Positions 32,810-37,976 of a stretch of 37,976 nucleotides of DNA are shown here, in pieces. A program made the position numbers and the translations under genes. How positions within the stretch are numbered: the first letter of the stretch is position 1; each line of letters starts with the position of its first letter. The stretch comes from Lentisphaeria bacterium. Its GTDB lineage: Bacteria > Verrucomicrobiota > Lentisphaeria > Victivallales > Victivallaceae. The stretch covers positions 1 to 37,976 of the forward strand of contig JAFSYV010000114.1 in the NCBI GenBank assembly GCA_017443585.1, given 5' to 3'. Under the pieces are notes generated by a model. That model was not told the DNA's origin. It did not search any database and saw only the letters and a program-made list of their open reading frames with translations.

Positions 32810-32838
32810 AATATAGTCAAGGTTTTTTGTCTTTTCAA
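32810..32838 (-). promoter_or_regulatory. Sigma70-like promoter of the AraC gene
   Basis: On the minus strand, -35 TTGAAA (32833-32838), 17-bp spacer, -10 TATATT (32810-32815). Predicted leader is about 41 nt. Confidence 0.7.
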
Positions 32839-32842
32839 GGGT

Positions 32843-32848
32843 TATATT
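32843..32848 (+). promoter_or_regulatory. Possible -10 of the sugar-isomerase operon
   Basis: TATATT on the plus strand, only 4 bp beyond the -35 of the divergent AraC promoter. No good -35 is found 16-18 bp upstream, as expected for a promoter that needs an activator. The leader to the ATG at 32933 would be about 78 nt, with GGAGG 6 bases before the start. Confidence 0.35.
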
Positions 32849-32932
32849 GTGAATGTTCGGTAAAAAAACAACTGCACACACGCGGCGGTCCCGCCCGGAG
32901 CGGAGCCGTCCCAAAACAAATGGAGGTAAAAG

Positions 32933-33967
32933 ATGCAGGGAACATTTCGTTTTTCGTTCGGTCCGTGGAACATCCATGAAGGCGCCGACCCCTTCGGTCC
33001 GGAGGTGCGCCGCACCATCGCCTTCAACAAGAAGCTGGAAGCCTACAAGAAACTGGGCTTCGACGGGGTCCAGTTCCATGACGACGACGCCGTTCCGAAC
33101 ATGGCCGACCTCACCCCGGCCCAGATCGTGAAAGAGGCTTCCGAACTGAAGAAGGTCCTCGACGACCACGGACTTGCCCCCGAATTCGTGGCTCCCCGCA
33201 TGTGGTTCGCTCCGCAGACCATCGACGGCGGCTACACCAACAACTGCCCCAAGTGCCGGGAATACGCCCTCGAGCGCACCAAGCGCACCATCGACATCGC
33301 CGCCGCGCTGGGCACCCGCAACATCGTTCTGTGGCTGGCCCGCGAAGGGACCTACATCCGCGAGGCGAAAGACCCCGTGACGGCGACGGAACGCATCGGC
33401 GAAGCGCTCCGGATGATGCTCGACTACAACAAAGACATCCGGATCATGATCGAATCCAAGCCCAACGAGCCCATGGACCACACCTACATCCCGACCATCG
33501 GCCACGCCATCGCCATGGGCCTCATGACCAACGCCCCCGACCGGGTCGGCTGCCTCATCGAGACCGCTCACGCCCTGCTGGCCAATCTGTCGCCTTCCGA
33601 CGAGATGGGCTTCGCTCTGGCCCACAAGAAGCTGTGGAGCGTCCACCTCAACGACCAGAACGGGCTGAAGTTCGATCAGGACCTGACCTTCGGCGCGGTG
33701 GATCCCCGGCGGGCTCTCAATCAGGTGCGCGTCCTCGACCGTCACGGCTACGGCAACAACGGCGAATGGGTGGGCCTCGACGTCAAGGTCATGCGGACCC
33801 AGAAGGAGGGCGTCGACATGAAGCACCTCGAATACAGCCGCAAGATCTTCCTGAAGCTGCTGGAAATCTCCCGCGCTCTGGACGACAAGGTCATCGACGG
33901 CCTCATCGCCGAACGGGACTACGAGGAGCTGAACTACTACATCCTCACCGCCATGCTGAAAGGCTGA
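32933..33967 (+). CDS. Xylose-isomerase-like sugar isomerase (TIM barrel)
   Basis: A 344-residue protein related to class I xylose isomerase but shorter than the usual 385-440. Matching elements: 'SFGPWNIHEGADPFG', the catalytic His49 in 'VQFHDDD', metal/substrate residues E174 and K176 in 'IESKPNEP', E210 and H213 in 'LIETAHALL', D248 and D250 in 'KFDQDLTFG', and D283 in 'VGLDVKVMRT'. At the position of the structural-metal Asp in Actinoplanes enzyme ('HIDLNGQ') it has His238 ('SVHLNDQ'). It isomerises an aldose to a ketose or epimerises a related sugar; the substrate is open. Operon with the following dehydrogenase. Confidence 0.85.
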   Translation: MQGTFRFSFGPWNIHEGADPFGPEVRRTIAFNKKLEAYKKLGFDGVQFHDDDAVPNMADLTPAQIVKEASELKKVLDDHGLAPEFVAPRMWFAPQTIDGGYTNNCPKCREYALERTKRTIDIAAALGTRNIVLWLAREGTYIREAKDPVTATERIGEALRMMLDYNKDIRIMIESKPNEPMDHTYIPTIGHAIAMGLMTNAPDRVGCLIETAHALLANLSPSDEMGFALAHKKLWSVHLNDQNGLKFDQDLTFGAVDPRRALNQVRVLDRHGYGNNGEWVGLDVKVMRTQKEGVDMKHLEYSRKIFLKLLEISRALDDKVIDGLIAERDYEELNYYILTAMLKG

Positions 33968-33978
33968 AGGAGCACACT

Positions 33979-35121
33979 ATGAAACGCAAACTCAGAATGG
34001 GCATGGTGGGCGGCGGCCCCGGCGCCTTCATCGGCGGCGTCCACCGGGCGGCGGACCGTCTCGACGGCCGGATCGAACTGGTGTGCGGTTCCTTCTGCAC
34101 CAACCCGGAAGCCAACCGGACCATGGCGGGCGAGCTCTTCATCCCCGAAGAGAAGTGCTATCCTACCTATCAGGAGATGTTCGAAAAGGAGTCGAAACTG
34201 CCGGAAGGGGAACGGATGGACTTCGTGGCCGTCACCACCCCCAACTCCACCCATTTCCCCATCGCCATGGCGGCTTTGGAGCACGGCTTCCACGTGCTCT
34301 GCGAAAAGCCCATGACTTTCTCGCTGGATGAAGCGCTCAAGCTCCGGGCGAAAGTCCGGGAAACGGGGTTGGTCTTCTGCCTCATGCACAACTACTCCGG
34401 CTATCCCATGATCCGGCAGATGCGCCGGATGATCGCCGACGGCGTGCTGGGGAAGATCCGCAAGGTGGTGGCCAGCTACGATCTGGGCTGGCTGGCCGCG
34501 CCCAACGCGGGCAAGCAGGCCACCTGGCGGGTGAGCCCGAAAATGTCCGGTGCGGCGGCCTGCGTGGGCGACATCGGCACTCATGCGGAACAGCTCATCG
34601 AGTTCACCACCGGGCTGAAGATCGCCGAGATCGCCGCCGATCTGGCCACCTTCGTCGAAGGCCGTCAGCTTGACGACGACGCCACGGTCATGCTCCGTTT
34701 CGAGGGCGGGGCCAAGGGCGTCATCGAACTCAGCGAAGTGGCCTGCGGCGAGGAAAACCAGTTCAAGCTCCGGGTCTACGGCTCGGAAGGCTGCCTCGAA
34801 TGGTGTCAGCAGGAGCCGGAAAATCTGGTTCTCAAGACCAACGACTCCGCCATGAAGACGCTCCGCCGGGGCTGGGCCGAACTGGATGACAGCGTCAAGG
34901 GAATGTGCCGTCTGCCCGCCGGGCATCCGGAAGGCTTCTTCGAGGCGTTCGCCAACATCTACGCCGAATTCACCGCCGCCGTCGCCGCCAAAATGGAAGG
35001 CGGGACTTGCAAGGGGCTGTTCCCCGATGAGGAAACGGGCGTCCGCGGCATGAACTTCATCGAAACCGTGGTGGCCAGCTCCAAACAGAACGGGTGCTGG
35101 CTCCCGCTGAAGAAACTGTAA
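33979..35121 (+). CDS. Gfo/Idh/MocA family oxidoreductase
   Basis: 380 residues from the ATG at 33979, supported by AAGGAG 7 bases upstream; the open frame continues leftwards only as a shadow of the previous gene. N-terminal Rossmann motif 'GMVGGGPGAFIGGVHR' (8-23), and the family's 'EKP' at 109-111 ('HVLCEKPMTF'), where Lys110 is catalytic or cofactor-contacting. The C-terminal alpha/beta domain includes 'GDIGTHAEQLIEFTTG'. These enzymes oxidise or reduce sugars and inositols with NAD(P). It starts 11 bp after the isomerase stop and is followed by a terminator. Confidence 0.92.
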   Translation: MKRKLRMGMVGGGPGAFIGGVHRAADRLDGRIELVCGSFCTNPEANRTMAGELFIPEEKCYPTYQEMFEKESKLPEGERMDFVAVTTPNSTHFPIAMAALEHGFHVLCEKPMTFSLDEALKLRAKVRETGLVFCLMHNYSGYPMIRQMRRMIADGVLGKIRKVVASYDLGWLAAPNAGKQATWRVSPKMSGAAACVGDIGTHAEQLIEFTTGLKIAEIAADLATFVEGRQLDDDATVMLRFEGGAKGVIELSEVACGEENQFKLRVYGSEGCLEWCQQEPENLVLKTNDSAMKTLRRGWAELDDSVKGMCRLPAGHPEGFFEAFANIYAEFTAAVAAKMEGGTCKGLFPDEETGVRGMNFIETVVASSKQNGCWLPLKKL

Positions 35122-35135
35122 GGACGCTTCTTTCG

Positions 35136-35164
35136 TGCTCCGCCTGAACCGGCGGAGCATTTTT
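35136..35164 (+). terminator. Rho-independent terminator
   Basis: A perfect 9-bp stem TGCTCCGCC / GGCGGAGCA with a 6-nt loop (TGAACC), followed by TTTTT, 14 bp after the Gfo/Idh/MocA stop. Confidence 0.9.
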
Positions 35165-35220
35165 GTGAATGCGAAAATTGGGATGATCCTTTTTCAGCGG
35201 TCGTCCGGAAAGATTGGAAA

Positions 35221-37976
35221 ATGTCGAAAAAACTTATTCTTGCTTCTCTGCTCCTTGTGGGGGCGTTCGTGCTGACGGCGGCTCCAGCCGGGCGCTTCGA
35301 GCCCCGGCCTCAGGGCCCCCGGTACTGGAAGGTTGACCCGGCCCGGACTCAAGTCCTCTTCGATAACGGCAAGGTCAATTTCGAGGTCGTCTACGGCAAA
35401 TCCCGCGGCGCGCTGCTGGCGGCGGTGGAACTGGTCAATACGTTGGAAAGGGCTCTCGGCGTGAAGCCGCCCCTCCGGAAGAGCAAAAGCGGCAAAGTCC
35501 CCGCGCTGCTGGTGGGCGATCTCGACGCGGCCAAAGCCGCCGGATTCGACCCGGACAAGATGGAGTGGGGCGCCTTCCGCATCAAGACCGTCGGGAACGA
35601 CATCGTCCTCGCGGGAAAAGATGACCCCCTGTACTCCGACGGCACCTGCTACGCCGTGTACGAATTTCTGGAACGCTTCGCAGGCGTGCGCTTCTACTTC
35701 CCCGGCGACGTGGGGACCATCGTTCCCAAGCTGAAAAAGTGGAGCGTTCCCGCCATCGATCTGGCCGACCGGCCCGATATGCAGACGCGGACCATGTATT
35801 CCGTGGATCCCTTCGTCAACAACTTCCACGGGGGCGGCCCCGTGCGCTGGTATGACGAGGCCACCAAAAAGAACGGCGGCCAGAACGCCCAGCGGCGCTA
35901 CCGGATCCAGCGGCGTTCGCCCTTCCAGTCCTGCCACGGACTGGCCCATCTGGCTCTCCATGAACGTTTCGCCAAGACCCATCCCGAATATTTCGCTCTG
36001 AACCAGCGGAACGTCCGGATAACTGGCGATCCCTCCGGCATCGGGAGCAACAGGGCCGGCCACGTCTGCTACAGTTCCGAAGGACTGAAGAAGGAACTGA
36101 TCCTCGACGCCAAGGCGATCCAGACGGGGAAGGACGGCAGCACCCGCGGCGCGTTCCGCAACGGCAAGCCCGCCTGGCCCAACGGGGATCAGGTCTACGG
36201 CTTCTTCAACGTCATGCCCAACGATTCGGCCTATTACTGCCAGTGCCCCAAGTGCAAGCCCGCCTTCGCCGGATTGGCGTGGAACAAACACGCTTCGCAG
36301 GCGGCGAGCGACCTCACCTGGACCTTCATGACCGACCTCGCAAGAGCGCTCAAAGAGGACAAGGTGCCGGGCTACGTGCTCACCATGTCCTACGCGCACT
36401 ACTCCCCCGTTCCCAACGTGGACATCCCCGACAACCTGCTGGTCATGCTGGCGCTGCGGGGGCCGTGGGCGGATTTCACCCCCGCCAAGGCGGAGAACAT
36501 GAAGCTGCTCAAGGCGTGGCGCAAGAAACTCGGCGCCCGGCCTTATATCTGGAACTACGCCACCAAGTTTTCCGCCAAGATCCCGCTTGTTCCCAACTGG
36601 ACCCCCCGGGCCTTCGGCCGGTACTACCGTGAAGTGGGCGACGACATTTTCGGCGCTTTCCTCGAATGTGAGACCGACTACTGGATCTTCGGCTTCATGA
36701 ACTACTACATCTTCGGGAAGATGATGTGGGACAAAAAGGCCGACGCCGAAGCCATTCTTGCCGAACACTACAAGCTCATGTACGGGGCAGGGGCCCCCGA
36801 GATGACCGCCTTCTTCGACATCCTCGAAGAGATCTGGATGCACCAGATCGTGGGCAAGGTGGTGGATTCCCCCGAAGGGCCCGTTTCGGTCCGCCCCTCG
36901 GAATACATGCTGTGGAACGAACTCTACTCCCCCGCCGTCCGGACCAAGCTGGACGGTCTGCTCAAGAAGGCCGCTGCCAAGTGCGCGAAGGACCCCGATT
37001 CGCTCAAGCGTATCGCTTTCATGCGCCGGGAGTTCTACGACCGGCTCATGCAGGGGGCCGCGCTCTACGCCAGGAGCACCGCCGAGGTGGCCGAGTGGAA
37101 GGGGTACATGCCCGCCCTCAAGGCCGGAGAGAAGATCCTCATCGACGGCAAGGATGACGAAGGCGCGTGGAAGAACGCCCCCGCCCATTTCCTGCTGCCC
37201 AACTCCACGGTGAAGTCCGAGGCCGTCGAGGTCCGGACCAGCTTCAAGGCCCTGCGCGACGAGGCGAACTTCTACTTTTTCATCGAGTGCGAGGAGCCCG
37301 AGACCGGCAAGATGACCGCCATCAAACGGAAGCCCGACGAGTTCGAGATCTGGGAAGACAATACCGTCGAGCTCTTCCTCAATCCCTCCGGGGACCGCAA
37401 GACCGGCTATCAGCTGCTCTTCAACTCCGCAGGGTGTCTTTCGGACAACACCTTCAAGCTCAAGGCCATGAACTGGAAGTGGAACTCCGGTGCGGAGTAC
37501 AAAATTTCCGTCACGCCCGGCAAGAAGTGGTGCCTCGAGGTCCGGATCCCCCGGAAGAACATGGAAAAGTGTTCGAAGAAACTCATCGCCAACGTGATGC
37601 GTTCACGGGTCGTCGCGGAAAAGCGCTTCCCCTTCGACACCTGGAGCCCCAAGGTCGGGGGTAATTCCCAGTACATCGAGAGCTACGGCACGCTGGAATT
37701 CGATCCGCCGGCACAAGTTTCCGTTCTGCCGGGAGGCGATTTCACCGAGCCCATCCACGACAGGCGTTTCCTCGGGAGGCACAGACCTCCCCGGTGGTAC
37801 AACGACCGTTTCCTCATCAAAGACACGAAGATCTTCCGCAAGGGCGGGGTTTCGCTCCGCATGGACGATGGTTCTCAGGGCTTCACCTTCTACGAGCTCA
37901 GGCCGTTCATGAAGCCCGACACCCGCTACAGACTGACCTTCTACATCAAGACGCAGGACATCCAGAGTCTTTTCAC
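35221..37976 (+). CDS. Secreted DUF4838 - CBM9-like protein (3' truncated)
   Basis: Open from the ATG at 35221 to the right edge, at least 918 residues. A signal peptide covers about 1-21 ('MSKKLILASLLLVGAFVLTA'). An alpha-glucuronidase/GH20-like N-terminal domain contains 'YAVYEFLERFAGVRFYFPGD', then DUF4838 with its cysteine motif 'CQCPKC' (340-345). From about 638, 'ILIDGKDDEGAWKNAP' begins a CBM9-like carbohydrate-binding domain, and a further beta-sandwich starts near 875 ('MKPDTRYRLTFYIK'). DUF4838 proteins are predicted exported glycan hydrolases. It has no strong Shine-Dalgarno site and lies beyond a terminator, so it is a separate unit. Confidence 0.9.
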   Translation, partial: MSKKLILASLLLVGAFVLTAAPAGRFEPRPQGPRYWKVDPARTQVLFDNGKVNFEVVYGKSRGALLAAVELVNTLERALGVKPPLRKSKSGKVPALLVGDLDAAKAAGFDPDKMEWGAFRIKTVGNDIVLAGKDDPLYSDGTCYAVYEFLERFAGVRFYFPGDVGTIVPKLKKWSVPAIDLADRPDMQTRTMYSVDPFVNNFHGGGPVRWYDEATKKNGGQNAQRRYRIQRRSPFQSCHGLAHLALHERFAKTHPEYFALNQRNVRITGDPSGIGSNRAGHVCYSSEGLKKELILDAKAIQTGKDGSTRGAFRNGKPAWPNGDQVYGFFNVMPNDSAYYCQCPKCKPAFAGLAWNKHASQAASDLTWTFMTDLARALKEDKVPGYVLTMSYAHYSPVPNVDIPDNLLVMLALRGPWADFTPAKAENMKLLKAWRKKLGARPYIWNYATKFSAKIPLVPNWTPRAFGRYYREVGDDIFGAFLECETDYWIFGFMNYYIFGKMMWDKKADAEAILAEHYKLMYGAGAPEMTAFFDILEEIWMHQIVGKVVDSPEGPVSVRPSEYMLWNELYSPAVRTKLDGLLKKAAAKCAKDPDSLKRIAFMRREFYDRLMQGAALYARSTAEVAEWKGYMPALKAGEKILIDGKDDEGAWKNAPAHFLLPNSTVKSEAVEVRTSFKALRDEANFYFFIECEEPETGKMTAIKRKPDEFEIWEDNTVELFLNPSGDRKTGYQLLFNSAGCLSDNTFKLKAMNWKWNSGAEYKISVTPGKKWCLEVRIPRKNMEKCSKKLIANVMRSRVVAEKRFPFDTWSPKVGGNSQYIESYGTLEFDPPAQVSVLPGGDFTEPIHDRRFLGRHRPPRWYNDRFLIKDTKIFRKGGVSLRMDDGSQGFTFYELRPFMKPDTRYRLTFYIKTQDIQSLF

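Noticed and set aside
32762..33826. N-terminal extension of the AraC gene to 649 residues
   Set aside because: It would cross the divergent promoter region and run antisense to the isomerase; the ATG at 32761 has an ideal ribosome-binding site.
33202..33978. N-terminal extension of the Gfo/Idh/MocA gene
   Set aside because: The extension is a frame-shifted shadow of the isomerase gene; the ATG at 33979 has AAGGAG and begins the Rossmann motif.

Overview
The window is GC-rich, with genes on both strands, short intergenic gaps and many 4-base ATGA start/stop overlaps. Secreted DUF4091 and DUF4838 proteins, a Ser/Thr kinase fused to a formylglycine-generating-enzyme (FGE)-type domain with the 'VMDWGLAR' wording common in PVC-group kinases, and an AraC / xylose-isomerase-like / Gfo-Idh-MocA sugar cluster together suggest a polysaccharide-degrading PVC bacterium, most likely Lentisphaerota (Victivallis-like). 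This placement is inference; no rRNA or other phylogenetic marker was found. No tRNA, rRNA, CRISPR array, insertion sequence or phage gene was seen.

Layout. 2-3039 (+): the 3' part of a DUF4091 protein and a translationally coupled secreted protein. 3050-3865 (-): a nitrilase-family amidohydrolase with its own promoter. 3956-11027 (-): a six-gene operon (NeuB-SAF-cupin, HAD, TPP enzyme, C-methyltransferase-like, radical SAM, SDR) read from one good promoter; it looks like a pathway to an unusual nonulosonate-like or branched acid sugar. 11145-12563 (-): a small lipoprotein and a stand-alone 5'-3' exonuclease. 12564-12990: a 427-bp divergent regulatory region with a probable ~100-nt structured RNA (promoter, helix, terminator-like end), a perfect 7+4+7 palindrome and a promoter for the rightward operon. 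12991-19961 (+): an ExbB/TolQ-like membrane protein, an ExbD/MotB-like protein with a very long coiled coil, a kinase-TM-FGE fusion and an ABC-F ATPase.

19987-26719 (-) is housekeeping: ruvB, a coiled-coil zinc-ribbon protein, an AlbA_2-domain protein and a DinG-family helicase, then lemA and an htpX-like protease behind their own promoter. 26827-31876 (+) holds transketolase (with a Cys/His-rich tail), phosphomannomutase/phosphoglucomutase, a Nudix hydrolase and an orphan OppC-type permease. 31877-35121 is a sugar-catabolism locus: an AraC regulator diverging from a xylose-isomerase-like protein and a Gfo/Idh/MocA dehydrogenase, closed by a clear terminator. 35221 to the right edge is a secreted DUF4838-CBM9 protein that runs off the window.

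The two regions most likely to hold undescribed biology are the NeuB/TPP/radical-SAM operon and the ExbB/ExbD-like plus kinase-FGE operon, together with the structured RNA beside the latter. Four minus-strand promoters share TTGAAA or TTGCAA, a 17-bp spacer and TATATT, and a fifth has TTGAAA-17-TATAGT. This gives a consistent picture of the housekeeping promoter here and helped choose several starts.
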